Both the position numbers and the translations under genes were made by a program. From the NCBI GenBank assembly GCA_030148165.1, contig JASBTZ010000008.1:62001-126000 (forward strand): 64,000 bases of DNA. Direction: 5' to 3'. Each line of letters starts with the position of its first letter. The stretch's first letter is position 1. Positions 43,460 through 53,277 of this stretch are shown piece after piece. The notes beneath the pieces are model-generated. The model was given only the letters and a program-made list of their open reading frames with translations. It was not told the DNA's origin and did no database searches. Source of the DNA: Bacteroidota bacterium (lineage in GTDB: Bacteria; Bacteroidota; Bacteroidia; Flavobacteriales_D; Crocinitomicaceae).

Positions 43460-45001
43460 CTAATCCCAGTGTCGATATTTGCCGGATCGTTTCAGATAAC
43501 CATCTTCAATCGGATATCTTTCGTTGTAATCGTCGTGGTTATCATCGTCTCCACCAAGTTTGATTATCCTATCATCAACATGAACGGATCCGCCATTTGG
43601 AATCTCAATTACTACAGTTACTTGTTGAGCTCTGAGTTTGTCTTTGACAGGGTAGCGGTAGTAGGTGTCCAAAATCAATAGATTGCTATCCAGATTGATA
43701 TTGTGCTGTATATTTTCCGCTCTGTTCACACTCGATTTATGACTTCCACCTCGTGCTTCGAAAAGCTCGTGGATATGAAAGAGTGAATCTGCAGATTGAA
43801 TATATTTAAAACGAACGCCGTACTGCGTGATGTCCTTATCATCCATTTCAATCAATCCGAAATCATCTTGACTCTTTATTTTCATTCCCGTTTTACTAAT
43901 GGGTTCGTTTGTTTTGGCTCGTACAAATAACTCTGTGGTCTGGATGCTTCCAATTTCTTTTTCCACTTCGCCACCCGCTACAAAGTCTGTACCTGTTCGC
44001 ATGGCTATGTTCATGCATATAAAGAACCCAATAATGCCGGTAATGAACAATACCAAAAGGCTTAGTTTCGACCAGGTATTATTAATTCGCATGATGAGCA
44101 TGCTTCCCAGTGAGAAGAGGAAGAGGATGATACTAAATCCTGCCATTAACATACCTATCTTCAAAATGGTAAAATCTCCGCTATTTGCTAAAACAAGATC
44201 CCCAAGTTCAGGAAATGAAATCAATCCCTGCTCACTCTGAACCGGGATAAAATCAAATCCACCAATCATGAAGATGAGGAATGGGATTAATAACATTAGA
44301 CCGAAACCGATCAGTCCGATTCCAATAATTGAGGCAATCACCCGACCTACTCGCGATACACGTTTTGAGTATTGATCATCATTTCGAACTGCGCGAGAAA
44401 ATTTACGTCCTTTCTTCGTGATGTTCTCGGCAGCATTTTCCACCTCTTCGCGAACAGTCTCTACGGTAATTGGTCTTCCTTTCATTCTCAACTTGTCAAT
44501 GGTACTTTTCGCTTTAGGTATGATGATCCATAAAATGATATAGAGTGGAAGTCCGAATCCACCGAATAGGAAGATCAGAACGAATATTGCTCGTACAATC
44601 ACTACGTCCCAATGAAGGTAGTTCGCTATTCCGGCACATACACCCGCAAAAGTTGCATTTTCGGTATCTCTGAATAATCTTCTTTCGCTATGGTGTCCAT
44701 ACTGCTGGTATGTAGATGATCCCTGATCTTCTTCGTCTTGTTCAACGTATTCCTCCGGTTCACCGAGCATTGCAATGATTTCCTGGATATCGTTCATCTC
44801 GATAACACTTTTACTGTCATTTAATCTCTGTGAACAAAGTTCTGCGATACGCAATTCTATATCCTCCAGTATTTCATTACTGTCTTTCGCAGTGGATAAT
44901 ACTCGTTTTAATCGTTCGAGATAATCCTGCAAGAGTTCGTAGGCGTCTTCCTCGACGAGGAAATTTAAACCCTTAATATTTACTGAAACTGTCTTTTTCA
45001 T
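43460..45001 (-). CDS. PspC-domain membrane protein
   Basis: 513 aa. N-terminal helical region (about 1-80; KGLNFLVEEDAYELLQDYLERLKRVL) ahead of a PspC domain (about 105-165; RRLFRDTENATFAGVCAGIANYLHWDVVIVRAIFVLIF), three further transmembrane segments (about 210-240, 270-295 and 305-330) and a C-terminal beta-rich periplasmic-type domain. PspC-like proteins sense envelope stress; here paired with a PadR regulator gene that starts 3 nt upstream. Confidence 0.85.
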   Translation of the reverse strand: MKKTVSVNIKGLNFLVEEDAYELLQDYLERLKRVLSTAKDSNEILEDIELRIAELCSQRLNDSKSVIEMNDIQEIIAMLGEPEEYVEQDEEDQGSSTYQQYGHHSERRLFRDTENATFAGVCAGIANYLHWDVVIVRAIFVLIFLFGGFGLPLYIILWIIIPKAKSTIDKLRMKGRPITVETVREEVENAAENITKKGRKFSRAVRNDDQYSKRVSRVGRVIASIIGIGLIGFGLMLLIPFLIFMIGGFDFIPVQSEQGLISFPELGDLVLANSGDFTILKIGMLMAGFSIILFLFSLGSMLIMRINNTWSKLSLLVLFITGIIGFFICMNIAMRTGTDFVAGGEVEKEIGSIQTTELFVRAKTNEPISKTGMKIKSQDDFGLIEMDDKDITQYGVRFKYIQSADSLFHIHELFEARGGSHKSSVNRAENIQHNINLDSNLLILDTYYRYPVKDKLRAQQVTVVIEIPNGGSVHVDDRIIKLGGDDDNHDDYNERYPIEDGYLKRSGKYRHWD

Positions 45002-45003
45002 CG

Positions 45004-45339
45004 CTATTTGTTTTGTGTAATTTTGGTGACCGCCTGATTTAACTCTGACCAGGTGTCTTTAAGTTCATCTAAAAATGCTTTACCCATTTTGGTAAGCGTG
45101 TAATACTTGCGCGGTGGACCTGAAGGTGATTCTTCCCATCGATAACTAAGAAGCTCTGCATTTTTTAATCGTGTGAGTAGGGGGTACAAGGTTCCTTCCA
45201 CAACAATAAGTTTTGCATCCTTCAGGGTGTCAATGATCTCTGATGGATATGCTTCCTTCTTATCAAGAATGGATAGAATACAGAATTCCAGAATTCCTTT
45301 GCGCATCTGTGCCTGGGTGTTCTCTAATTTCATATTCAA
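45004..45339 (-). CDS. PadR-family transcriptional regulator
   Basis: 111 aa. Winged helix of the PadR type: KGILEFCILSILDKKEAYPSEIIDTLKDA, then the wing LLSYRWEESPSGPPRKYYTLTKMGKAFL. It overlaps the PspC operon: stop at 45004, PspC gene start at 45001. The pair PadR + PspC is common in Bacteroidota and probably autoregulated; the inducer is unknown. Confidence 0.92.
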   Translation of the reverse strand: MNMKLENTQAQMRKGILEFCILSILDKKEAYPSEIIDTLKDAKLIVVEGTLYPLLTRLKNAELLSYRWEESPSGPPRKYYTLTKMGKAFLDELKDTWSELNQAVTKITQNK

Positions 45340-45477
45340 TTCTTTTTGTCATTACAAAGATATATGTAAAAGATTGTATTATGCAATACATAGTACTATA
45401 AATTTATAAAAAAATAAATGAAAAGCTCTACATCCTTTTAAAGATAATGGGTACAACGAAATGTTAAATTTTTGAAA

Positions 45478-45993
45478 TTAGGTGGTTCGCTTGATGAAAT
45501 TGCGCCGTGCAATATGATAAGCAGTCGTTTTCCCTTCCAGGTTTAAATCAATTACTTCGAGAATTTCGCTTCGAAGTTCGGGGTATTTGTAGACATAATT
45601 GATCAGGTTGTAGATACTATACACGTGCAGTGCTACCTTGTTTGATGGGTCTTGAACGAAACCAATCAATAGATCGATCAGTTCACTCTCACGGTAATCG
45701 ATCAATTCTTGTTGGTACAAAATGTTAGTTAGGTTTCGAAGAACGCTTTGATTATCTGACAGAAACAAAGTATCAATAAACTGTTTCTGATATTTGCTCA
45801 GATCTGTTTTCTGTTTTTGAAGATGGGTTAGTGCGTATGAAGCGTATTCACTTAATGGATATTCCTCCTGGTTAATAACGATCTGCACTAGGTCGTCCAG
45901 TTTTCGTTGATCTTTTTTGAATGGACCGAGCAATTTTGAGCGATCCATTGCCCATCTGAAATTTTCTTTGAGGAATTTGCGAACTTCTTCCAC
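45478..45993 (-). CDS. Hypothetical all-helical (HEAT-repeat-like) protein
   Basis: 171 aa. Regular amphipathic helices of about 15-20 residues (DDLVQIVINQEEYPLSEYASYALTHLQKQ; LRNLTNILYQQELIDYRESELIDLLIGFV; YSIYNLINYVYKYPELRSEILEVI), the pattern of HEAT or armadillo repeats, with no signal peptide. Probably a cytoplasmic scaffold or binding protein; no family recognised. Lies alone between the PadR gene and the acidic protein. Confidence 0.7.
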   Translation of the reverse strand: MEEVRKFLKENFRWAMDRSKLLGPFKKDQRKLDDLVQIVINQEEYPLSEYASYALTHLQKQKTDLSKYQKQFIDTLFLSDNQSVLRNLTNILYQQELIDYRESELIDLLIGFVQDPSNKVALHVYSIYNLINYVYKYPELRSEILEVIDLNLEGKTTAYHIARRNFIKRTT

Positions 45994-46018
45994 TTGAGGA
46001 CTACAGCGACTTCAATTA

Positions 46019-46315
46019 TTACTCATCGCTTTCAAGGACATCGTCGTCCTCCATTACTTCTACATCATCCTCAATTCCATCAACATCGTCGTCGTCGTCA
46101 TCATCATTATCGTCGGATGTACTTAATTTGCTTGCTTTAATAGTTGATGCCGGAATCAAATAGATGTTCTCGTCGTCGTCGTAGATAACCCCTTCCTCAA
46201 TCTCTCCTTTGAATGGGAAAGATGCTTTTTCCAGATTACCTCCGAGATAGAGGTCATAGATCGCTTCTTGCTGATCGTCGTTAAATTTTTCGAATGACTT
46301 AATGACCTTATTCAT
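46019..46315 (-). CDS. Small very acidic protein
   Basis: 98 aa from ATG 46315; the frame stays open to 46414 but those residues are hydrophobic-aromatic and unlikely to be translated. The N-terminal half (MNKVIKSFEKFNDDQQEAIYDLYLGG) is a short helical domain followed by a beta region (GVIYDDDENIYLIPAS); the C-terminal third is a run of Asp/Glu (SDDNDDDDDDDVDGIEDD). Unknown function. 25 nt separate it from the HEAT-like gene, so they may be one unit. Confidence 0.65.
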   Translation of the reverse strand: MNKVIKSFEKFNDDQQEAIYDLYLGGNLEKASFPFKGEIEEGVIYDDDENIYLIPASTIKASKLSTSDDNDDDDDDDVDGIEDDVEVMEDDDVLESDE

Positions 46316-46400
46316 CGTATTTGGGTTGCGTAAATCTTGCTTTGTTCGATTAACTAAATTTATAGAAAAAAAGAATTGAAAGTAATAATAAGCAAAAAAT

Positions 46401-46422
46401 AAAAAAGCCTCCAAATCGAGGC
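46401..46422 (-). terminator. Intrinsic terminator of sucD
   Basis: GCCTC (46407-46411) pairs with GAGGC (46418-46422) around CAAATC; on the minus strand it runs into six T (A at 46401-46406). A modest stem, but directly behind sucD. Confidence 0.7.
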
Positions 46423-46444
46423 CTCTTCAAAATATCTAGTTTTT

Positions 46445-47323
46445 TTAAGCGGTAACACCTAAAACTTCTGCCATCTTAGCTCCAATCGCTGCAGGTGAAT
46501 CAACAACATGAATTCCACATTCGCGCATGATTCGTTTTTTAGCTTCAGCAGTATCATCAGCGCCGCCGACAATTGCGCCTGCGTGACCCATTGTTCTTCC
46601 TTTCGGTGCTGTCTCTCCGGCAATAAAACCAACAACAGGCTTTTTATTATTTTCTTTCACCCATCGTGCTGCGATTGCCTCGAGATTTCCTCCAATCTCC
46701 CCGATCATAACTATGCCCGAAGTTTCCGGATCATTCATTAAGAACTCAATTGCTTCTTTAGTCGTTGTTCCAATAATTGGGTCACCTCCGATTCCAATCG
46801 CTGTAGAAATTCCCAATCCCGCTTTCACTACTTGATCAGCTGCCTCATAGGTAAGTGTTCCTGACTTTGATACGATACCGATCTTTCCTGGTTCAAAAAC
46901 AAATCCAGGCATAATACCCACTTTTGCTTGTCCGGCTGAAATAACTCCAGGACAGTTCGGACCGATCAAGGTACAGTCGTAATCCTGAATGTACTCATCT
47001 GCCTTTACCATATCTTTGACAGGAATTCCCTCGGTAATGGCTACTATTACTTTAATTCCAGCATTGGCTGCCTCCATAATGGCGTCAGCAGCAAAAGCAG
47101 GAGGAACAAATATGATGGATACATCAGCCTCGGTTTCTTTAACCGCATCTTCTACTGTGTTAAATACGGGCCTGTCCAAATGCGTCTGGCCTCCCTTACC
47201 AGGAGTAACACCTCCAACCACGTTAGTTCCATACTCGATCATTTGACCTGCATGAAACGTTCCTTCACTTCCCGTGAAACCCTGAACAATTACTTTCGAA
47301 TCTTTATTAACTAATACAGCCAT
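46445..47323 (-). CDS. sucD: Succinyl-CoA ligase alpha subunit
   Basis: 292 aa, normal length. TCA-cycle enzyme joining succinyl-CoA to nucleotide phosphorylation, with SucC. CoA-binding Rossmann domain ([29 protein letters not shown]), the swivel domain [17 protein letters not shown] and the active-site region with histidine in [14 protein letters not shown]. sucC is not in the window. A single gene with terminator. Confidence 0.97.
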   Translation of the reverse strand: MAVLVNKDSKVIVQGFTGSEGTFHAGQMIEYGTNVVGGVTPGKGGQTHLDRPVFNTVEDAVKETEADVSIIFVPPAFAADAIMEAANAGIKVIVAITEGIPVKDMVKADEYIQDYDCTLIGPNCPGVISAGQAKVGIMPGFVFEPGKIGIVSKSGTLTYEAADQVVKAGLGISTAIGIGGDPIIGTTTKEAIEFLMNDPETSGIVMIGEIGGNLEAIAARWVKENNKKPVVGFIAGETAPKGRTMGHAGAIVGGADDTAEAKKRIMRECGIHVVDSPAAIGAKMAEVLGVTA

Positions 47324-47423
47324 TTATGCGGTTTTAATTCTATCGTTATCTATTAAGCGTTTCAAAAATAAAAGATTGATTCGTTTTATCAACGCCACAC
47401 TCCAATTATTAATTAACAATCTG

Positions 47424-47873
47424 TCAAATGACTTCAACAATTTCTAAGCTGAATATAAGAATGGAGTTCGCCGGGATATCATCCAGTTCGCGATCTCCAT
47501 ATGCGAGTTGAGGAGGAGATATGATGTAGGCTTTTCCTCCCTCATTCAAATCGAGCATGATTTCTTTCCATGCAGCAATAAGATCTGACACTTGAAATTC
47601 TACAGGCTCCTCTGTTTTAGCATCGAAAACAGTTCCATCTAACAGCTTCCCTTCATAGGTGAACCTAACGATGTCTTTATACTTCACTTTTCGCCCTTCA
47701 CCTTCATCAATGATCTTATAGTACAAACCGGAATTGGAGCGTTCACAATCCAAACTATTCTTCTCAATATAAGCTTTGATTTCCTTGTCGAAGGCATCAA
47801 CCTGATCTTCTGAATAAGTCTTACACGAAACTACAATCAGCCCGATTACTATGCTTAGGTATAAAGGTTTCAT
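47424..47873 (-). CDS. FKBP-type peptidyl-prolyl isomerase lipoprotein
   Basis: 149 aa. Lipoprotein signal ending VVSC (Cys17), a short helix, then an FKBP domain (about 55-149; GEGRKVKYKDIVRFTYEGKLLDGTVFD, IPANSILIFSLEIVEVI). It catalyses or assists proline isomerisation of envelope proteins; the active-site aromatic set is partly changed (AWKEIMLDLNEGGKAYIISPPQLAYGDR). Its ATG overlaps the stop of the TraB/GumN gene by 4 nt. Confidence 0.88.
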   Translation of the reverse strand: MKPLYLSIVIGLIVVSCKTYSEDQVDAFDKEIKAYIEKNSLDCERSNSGLYYKIIDEGEGRKVKYKDIVRFTYEGKLLDGTVFDAKTEEPVEFQVSDLIAAWKEIMLDLNEGGKAYIISPPQLAYGDRELDDIPANSILIFSLEIVEVI

Positions 47874-48751
47874 ATTTCAACTGGTGTTACGGTATAGCCC
47901 TTTTTCTCTAATAATCTTATAATTCCAATGGGTCCACCTAGGTGTCCTGCGCCAACGGCTATAAATGCTCTATTGTCTTTGATAACGGCTTCGATCTTGG
48001 GAATCCATTTTTCATTTCGGTTATCCAGAAATGCTGCTTGTTTGTCAGCTATTGTTCCTCCCTCATCAAGTATGATCATATATAGCGAATCGATTTGTTG
48101 CCGGCTATAAACCTGCATCATTTCCTTTGTTAACTCCAGACTCTGATCATCTTTTCGAATGGTCTCCATGACAATTTCATTCATCTCTGAATCTTCCAGG
48201 TCATCAAAAAGTGCCATCTGTTCTCCTATCGTCTCAAGACCTAGTATTTCGATTTTGTTTTCATCTGCAAGCCGCTCAAAGCTGACTTCGTAAGACTCGG
48301 TCTTCCCCATAAAATGCATTTGTACAGCCATCTGAACCACAACAAAGGGTTTCATTTTAGAAAAGCTTGCATCAAATCCTTCTTTAGATAATCCCATTTC
48401 CGATTGAGCCCAGGTATATATGCTATCCATCTGAACATCGGAGAAGAAATCATTGAACTTCCCTTCTTTAAGCACCAAATACTCCATAGCTTCTTGTGGA
48501 TCAGGTAAACCTGCAAGTTCCATTATTAGTACATCTGACTTAGCAACAAGTTTTTCGAGCTTCTTTGGGAAAAGGAAATATTCTTTCTCAATCAGATGCA
48601 TGGTTCCGAACAAATAGGATTTCTCTATCCCATCACCTTTTACTTCCCACAATAAAGAGCTTTCCGTCATCGGATACGGGGTGCCTTCCTCTTGAGCATA
48701 ACAAAAAACCGTTACGAGATAAAATAAAGCAAAGAGCTTTAAGTGCGTCAT
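47870..48751 (-). CDS. TraB/GumN-family exported protein
   Basis: 293 aa. Signal peptide (ending CYAQ, about 20). TraB/GumN features: SYLFGTMHLI (the GTxH motif, about 45-55), a second conserved ELAGLPDP and the C-terminal VGAGHLGGPIGIIRLLEKKGYTV. Related to metalloprotease-like TIKI proteins; its role here is not known. Coupled to the FKBP gene by a 4-nt overlap and 1 nt after the methyltransferase gene. Confidence 0.88.
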   Translation of the reverse strand: MTHLKLFALFYLVTVFCYAQEEGTPYPMTESSLLWEVKGDGIEKSYLFGTMHLIEKEYFLFPKKLEKLVAKSDVLIMELAGLPDPQEAMEYLVLKEGKFNDFFSDVQMDSIYTWAQSEMGLSKEGFDASFSKMKPFVVVQMAVQMHFMGKTESYEVSFERLADENKIEILGLETIGEQMALFDDLEDSEMNEIVMETIRKDDQSLELTKEMMQVYSRQQIDSLYMIILDEGGTIADKQAAFLDNRNEKWIPKIEAVIKDNRAFIAVGAGHLGGPIGIIRLLEKKGYTVTPVEI

Positions 48752-48752
48752 T

Positions 48753-49451
48753 CTATTTGATTTTTAAACTTGCAAGATAATGACTTTCTTCCTCAAGGAG
48801 AAGCTCAAAGTCAAGTCCGTTCCTCGTGGCTACTTCCTTCATCGTAACGGAATCAATATAAAGCCAGTCGAACCAGTCAGAGACGTGATCTTTATAGATC
48901 ATTTGAAATCTGAAATTACCGTAATAACTGTTTGCGAGATCTGTCCAGATGCTGCCATCTTCATTTTCATATAGATATTTAATATTGGTTGAATCAAAGA
49001 TTAATTGTCCCCCAATATTGAGAAGGGATTTTGCTTTAATTAAAAATGAATCCAGCAATTCGAGTCTACCCGCAATTCCTATTCCGTTCATCATGAGTAA
49101 TATCGTGTCATATTTCCCCTGTACATTCATGAAACTGATGGAGTCCGCCTGAATGTTCTGCTTTCTAAGGTAATCGACCGCGCCTTCGCTCGTATCGATA
49201 CATTGAACGGAAGTTACCTTGTCCTTTAGATATTTGGCATGAATACCGGCTCCGGCTCCAACGTCCAGAATTTTACCGCTGCATTTTGACAAAGCCAGTT
49301 GCTCAATTGCCGGCATTTCTTCAAATGAACGGAAAAGATAGGATGAAGGAATGACGTCGTCATCACAGATTTCTGATTTTACAATGATGTCGTGATTTAC
49401 ACCAGTTTCGGCATATTCCTGAATAGCAGCACCTATTGGGTCGTTAGACAT
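48753..49451 (-). CDS. Class I SAM-dependent methyltransferase
   Basis: 232 aa. SAM-binding motif I ILDVGAGAGIHAKYL (about 62-76), motif II acidic residue in VQCIDTSEGAVDYL, and a post-motif strand LLMMNGIGIAGRL. Substrate unknown; small-molecule methyltransferase fold. In a tight run with the TraB/GumN, FKBP and pRiA4b-like genes (gaps of 1-2 nt), so it belongs to that operon. Confidence 0.85.
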   Translation of the reverse strand: MSNDPIGAAIQEYAETGVNHDIIVKSEICDDDVIPSSYLFRSFEEMPAIEQLALSKCSGKILDVGAGAGIHAKYLKDKVTSVQCIDTSEGAVDYLRKQNIQADSISFMNVQGKYDTILLMMNGIGIAGRLELLDSFLIKAKSLLNIGGQLIFDSTNIKYLYENEDGSIWTDLANSYYGNFRFQMIYKDHVSDWFDWLYIDSVTMKEVATRNGLDFELLLEEESHYLASLKIK

Positions 49452-49453
49452 GA

Positions 49454-49981
49454 TTAATAATCATATTCGTCATAGCCGTCTTCGAAATCATCAAAGCCAA
49501 ATTCGTCATCATCCTCTTGTTCTTCAGCATCAGATTCAAATTGTATGTCTTCATTCCCACTTCGGGATGATTCGTTAGGCGCTTCGCCTACGGCTAAAAC
49601 AAGTTTAGGTTGTTCAGGTGCTTCCTTTACCACCTCGATCAATTCGATCAGGAAGATCCACATTCGAATAAAGTCGTGAACAAGGATCATCTTTTGGTCG
49701 GGATATTCGATAAACTCACGGATAGTAGAGCTGTTCATAACTCCTGGCAGAATCTGTTCCGGATCTTCACCAAAGCTCATGTCGAAAAGACTTATTTCAT
49801 AACCCTTATCCCAATTGTTGTTGGACATATAAAATGAAGCCATCTGATCTTCAGTAAACTCAAATGAATCCAGGATTGCCTTATAAAACGTCTCAAAATT
49901 CTCTTCGTCGTTTATGACAATATCCCTGAAAACTTCATTTTCACTTGAATCCAGTAGTACTCTAAACTTTAATCCCGCCAT
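49454..49981 (-). CDS. pRiA4b ORF-3-like domain protein with acidic tail
   Basis: 175 aa. The N-terminal 140 residues match the pRiA4b ORF-3-like fold (KFRVLLDSSENEVFRDIVI, FYKAILDSFEFTEDQMASFYMSNNNWDKG, KMILVHDF). The last 35 residues are almost all Asp/Glu (EEQEDDDEFGFDDFEDGYDEYDY). Although first named from a plasmid, the domain is common on chromosomes; no other mobile-element gene is near. Function unknown. Confidence 0.85.
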   Translation of the reverse strand: MAGLKFRVLLDSSENEVFRDIVINDEENFETFYKAILDSFEFTEDQMASFYMSNNNWDKGYEISLFDMSFGEDPEQILPGVMNSSTIREFIEYPDQKMILVHDFIRMWIFLIELIEVVKEAPEQPKLVLAVGEAPNESSRSGNEDIQFESDAEEQEDDDEFGFDDFEDGYDEYDY

Positions 49982-50014
49982 GTGTTTCCCTGCCTGTTTG
50001 TTGTTACGAATGGA

Positions 50015-51433
50015 TTACTTTTTAGTTTCAATGCCCATTTCCTCAGCAATTTTCATCATGTATGCCATTGCCTCGGCCTTGTCATTTTGAATATCTCCTT
50101 CCAGAATTGCTTCCTTAATTCTATTCTTAATCGTCCCAATTGCCTCAGATGGGCCCAAATCAAATATTTCCATGATTTCCTTTCCATCAATAGGAGGCTG
50201 AAAATTTCTTACTCTGTCTTTTTCCTCAACTGCACGCAGCTTTTCCTTCACCAATTCAAAGTTCTTCTTGTACTTACGCACCTTATATTCATTCTTCGAA
50301 GTGATATCTGCATTGCAAAGGATCATCAAATCATCAATATCATCTCCCGCCTCAAATAACAGACGTCGTATTGCTGAATCCGTTACGGAACCCTTAACTA
50401 ATGCTATAGGTCTAAGGTGAAGACGAACCATTTTTTGGACGTACTTCATCTTTGAATCTAATGGCAGTTTTAGGCGTTTAAAGATTTTCGGAACCATACG
50501 TGCTCCGATTTCTTCGTGACCGTGGAATGTCCATCCCACTTCGGGGTCGAAACGCTTAGTCGGTGGTTTGGCAATATCATGCAATATTGCTGCCCATCTC
50601 AACCATAGATTATCCGTCGCTTTGGAAATGTTATCCAATACTTCCAGCGTATGATAAAAATTGTCTTTATGCGATTTGCCATTTTTTGTTTCAATTCCGT
50701 ATAGTTTGACCATTTCCGGAAAAAACTCATGCAATAGTTTCGTTGAGAACAGTAACTTGAATCCTCTCGAAGGTTGATCACACAAGATGATTTTATTGAC
50801 CTCGTCCATAATCCGCTCTCTTGAAATTATTGCAAGTCGATCTGCATTGTCAGCAATTGCTTCCAGACTTTTATGTTCGATCTTGAATCCTAGTTGTGTT
50901 GCAAAACGAATTGCCCGAAGCATTCTCAATGGATCATCGCTATACGTTTGAGCTGGTTCCAAAGGAGTTCTAATAATTCCTTTCTCCAAATCTGCTAATC
51001 CTTCAAAAGGATCGATCAATTCACCGAAGTTATCCTGATGAAGACTTAGAGCCATTGCATTTATCGTGAAATCCCGTCGCCTTTGATCATCAACCAACGT
51101 TCCGTCTTCAACAATGGGTTTTCTTGAATCACTCCGATAAGATTCTCTTCGGGCACCGACGAATTCAACATCAAGATCTTTATACATGAATTGAGCCGTC
51201 CCGAAATTCTTATATAAGGACACCTTTTTAACACGTAGTTTGTCTGCACATGCCTGGGCCAGGTCGAGTCCCGAGCCGACCACGACAATGTCTATATCTT
51301 TACTTGGCCGCTCTAATAAGAGATCACGTACATATCCGCCAATTACGTATGCTTCCAGATTTTGTTCAGTCACGATCTGAGACGCAACCTTGAATACAGG
51401 ATGATTGAGATGATCTTTCAGATTATTTGGCAT
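50015..51433 (-). CDS. cca: CCA tRNA nucleotidyltransferase with HD domain
   Basis: 472 aa. Class II nucleotidyltransferase head (about 20-160): VIGGYVRDLLLERPSKDIDIVVVG with the DxD catalytic pair and RRDFTINAMALSL; RNA-binding neck (RMLRAIRFATQLGF); HD hydrolase domain (about 250-400; RWAAILHDIAKPPTKRF, FHGHEEIGARM). Adds or repairs the 3' CCA, matching the tRNA here that lacks an encoded CCA. Divergent/convergent neighbours are unlinked. Confidence 0.95.
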   Translation of the reverse strand: MPNNLKDHLNHPVFKVASQIVTEQNLEAYVIGGYVRDLLLERPSKDIDIVVVGSGLDLAQACADKLRVKKVSLYKNFGTAQFMYKDLDVEFVGARRESYRSDSRKPIVEDGTLVDDQRRRDFTINAMALSLHQDNFGELIDPFEGLADLEKGIIRTPLEPAQTYSDDPLRMLRAIRFATQLGFKIEHKSLEAIADNADRLAIISRERIMDEVNKIILCDQPSRGFKLLFSTKLLHEFFPEMVKLYGIETKNGKSHKDNFYHTLEVLDNISKATDNLWLRWAAILHDIAKPPTKRFDPEVGWTFHGHEEIGARMVPKIFKRLKLPLDSKMKYVQKMVRLHLRPIALVKGSVTDSAIRRLLFEAGDDIDDLMILCNADITSKNEYKVRKYKKNFELVKEKLRAVEEKDRVRNFQPPIDGKEIMEIFDLGPSEAIGTIKNRIKEAILEGDIQNDKAEAMAYMMKIAEEMGIETKK

Positions 51434-51506
51434 CGCGACGGCAAAGATAATCTAAACAGTCCGCTTCTCATTATTTTCGAGCTGATATTTCTTTCTTTAA
51501 AGGAGA

Positions 51507-51974
51507 TTATTTCTCAAACGTATACAACATGCTGGTGCATTCTAAATATATGTGCTGAGGAATCCCTTTTTTGAGACTCACAGTGGATTGACAGGCAGAC
51601 ACATCATCACAACCGGCATAGTTGAAATCTAATACACCATCCGACATGGAATGAGGTAATTCGCAGCTATCATTTAAATAGTAGTTACCCACATATTCGT
51701 TATTAACGGTGTAGACTAGAATTCGATTAGTTGCTGTTTTATTTTGCCCCCAAATCCATCGATAGGTCATAATCTTGTATTGAATACCATCCTCAGCCAC
51801 GAAGGATCCCAAAAAGTGTAATTGGGTTTCATCTCCGCCATCAACAGTCCACTCGCCAAATGTATAGGTGTTTTCAGTATCTACGCTGTTGAGTACTTTG
51901 AGACGCATACTGTCCGTTTCTTGTGCAAAAGAATGAATGCTTATCAGGCATGCTAGATATAAAATGAACTTCAT
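51507..51974 (-). CDS. Hypothetical exported protein
   Basis: 155 aa from ATG 51974 (MKFILYLACLISIHSFAQ signal peptide); the frame is open to 52040, where it overlaps the Sua5 gene. The mature part is beta-rich with Trp, Tyr and Asn (TYRWIWGQNKTATNRILVYTVNNEYVGNYYL) and three cysteines near the end. No family recognised. It lies between cca and the Sua5/trmD pair on the same strand. Confidence 0.7.
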   Translation of the reverse strand: MKFILYLACLISIHSFAQETDSMRLKVLNSVDTENTYTFGEWTVDGGDETQLHFLGSFVAEDGIQYKIMTYRWIWGQNKTATNRILVYTVNNEYVGNYYLNDSCELPHSMSDGVLDFNYAGCDDVSACQSTVSLKKGIPQHIYLECTSMLYTFEK

Positions 51975-52011
51975 GGTAAGGTATTTAATATTTAAAAATA
52001 ACCAATATTTA

Positions 52012-52560
52012 CTACTTCCGAATAATCTGAACCTCACCATTCAGTCCGATCTTGATGATCTGTGATGCTTTGCTCATTTTTTCATCGAGGCGTTCTTCGA
52101 CTATAGCGTCGACTCCCTTTTTAATGGAATCGTCGATTTCGGAATACGATTGTGGAATGGGTTCATTTGAAATGTTGGCAGAAGTACTTACAATTGGTTT
52201 CCTTAATCCGCGGATCAATTTCAAACATATTGGATCTTTTGTAATGCGGATGCCAACGGATCCATCCTGAGCGAGCACACTTGTAGCAAGTCCCACTGCA
52301 TTCGGATAAATGATTGTCAATGGCTTTTCGGCGAAATCAACCAGATCATAACATACTTCATGGAAGTCAGGTATGTAACGCTCGAGCATAGAAAACCCAT
52401 CTACCAGTACAATAAAACTCTTGCCTTCCGTTCGCTTTTTTAGCTGACTGATCTTTTGACAAGCTTCTTCATTGCTTGCATCACAACCGAGTCCCCAAAT
52501 GGTATCAGAAGGGTAGAGGATCGTTCCCCCTTGTCGTAATACTTCAATTGCTTTATTCAT
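52012..52560 (-). CDS. L-threonylcarbamoyladenylate synthase (Sua5/YrdC type, TsaC)
   Basis: 182 aa. YrdC domain: [23 protein letters not shown] at the N terminus, [13 protein letters not shown] (KR..K substrate contacts), and [15 protein letters not shown] (SxN motif). Makes threonylcarbamoyl-AMP for the t6A modification at tRNA position 37. Its start overlaps the end of trmD by 8 nt, so two tRNA-37 modifying functions (t6A and m1G) are made together. Confidence 0.9.
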   Translation of the reverse strand: MNKAIEVLRQGGTILYPSDTIWGLGCDASNEEACQKISQLKKRTEGKSFIVLVDGFSMLERYIPDFHEVCYDLVDFAEKPLTIIYPNAVGLATSVLAQDGSVGIRITKDPICLKLIRGLRKPIVSTSANISNEPIPQSYSEIDDSIKKGVDAIVEERLDEKMSKASQIIKIGLNGEVQIIRK

Positions 52561-53233
52561 CTTTTAACAGATCGGGTCTACGTTCTTTGGTTCTTTTCAA
52601 AGCTTGATCTTCTCTCCATTTATCTATAGCCTGAAAATTACCACCTAGAAGTACTTCCGGAACTTTCCATCCATTGAATTCAGGAGGGCGCGTATAGACT
52701 GGTGGCGAAAGAAGATTGTCCTGAAAACTGTCCGTTAATGCCGAAGTCTCGTCGTTAAGTACACCGGGCAATAGTCGTACAACACTATCCACTAATACGG
52801 CTGCGCCAAGTTCTCCACCGGAAAGAACGTATGAGCCAATAGAGATCTCGCGCGTGATATAATGTTCACGAATTCTTTCGTCAACTCCCTTGTAATGACC
52901 ACAGAGGATCATGATATTTCCCTTTAGGCTGATCTCGTTGCAAACGGATTGTTCAAGCAACTCGCCGTCCGGAGTCATGTAGATAATCTCGTCGTATTCA
53001 CGCTCAGAATTAAGTTTGTCAATGACGGCAGCAATGGGTTCGATCGTCATGACCATACCGGCCCCACCTCCATACTGATAATCATCAACCTTATGATGTT
53101 TGTCCGTGGAATAATCTCGAATATTGTGAATGTGAATTTCTACCAGCTTTTTGTCCTGCGCACGCTGAAGAATCGAATCTGAAAACGGGCCCTCAAGCAG
53201 TTTGGGTAAGATGGTAAGTATATCAATTCGCAT
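52553..53233 (-). CDS. trmD: tRNA (guanine37-N1)-methyltransferase TrmD
   Basis: 226 aa, normal length. SPOUT (trefoil-knot) methyltransferase: [16 protein letters not shown] near the N terminus, [16 protein letters not shown] and [23 protein letters not shown] in the knot, and a C-terminal [15 protein letters not shown]. Adds m1G37 to block frameshifting. In many bacteria it is in the rpsP-rimM operon; here it is separate and overlaps the Sua5-type gene. Confidence 0.96.
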   Translation of the reverse strand: MRIDILTILPKLLEGPFSDSILQRAQDKKLVEIHIHNIRDYSTDKHHKVDDYQYGGGAGMVMTIEPIAAVIDKLNSEREYDEIIYMTPDGELLEQSVCNEISLKGNIMILCGHYKGVDERIREHYITREISIGSYVLSGGELGAAVLVDSVVRLLPGVLNDETSALTDSFQDNLLSPPVYTRPPEFNGWKVPEVLLGGNFQAIDKWREDQALKRTKERRPDLLKDE

Positions 53234-53277
53234 TAGGCAAAATTAAGTAAATTCGTTGAGCAACGAATAAACTGCAA

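Noticed and set aside
49454-49981. Mobile element, from the plasmid pRiA4b ORF-3 name
   Set aside because: No transposase or inverted repeats nearby; the domain is common on chromosomes.
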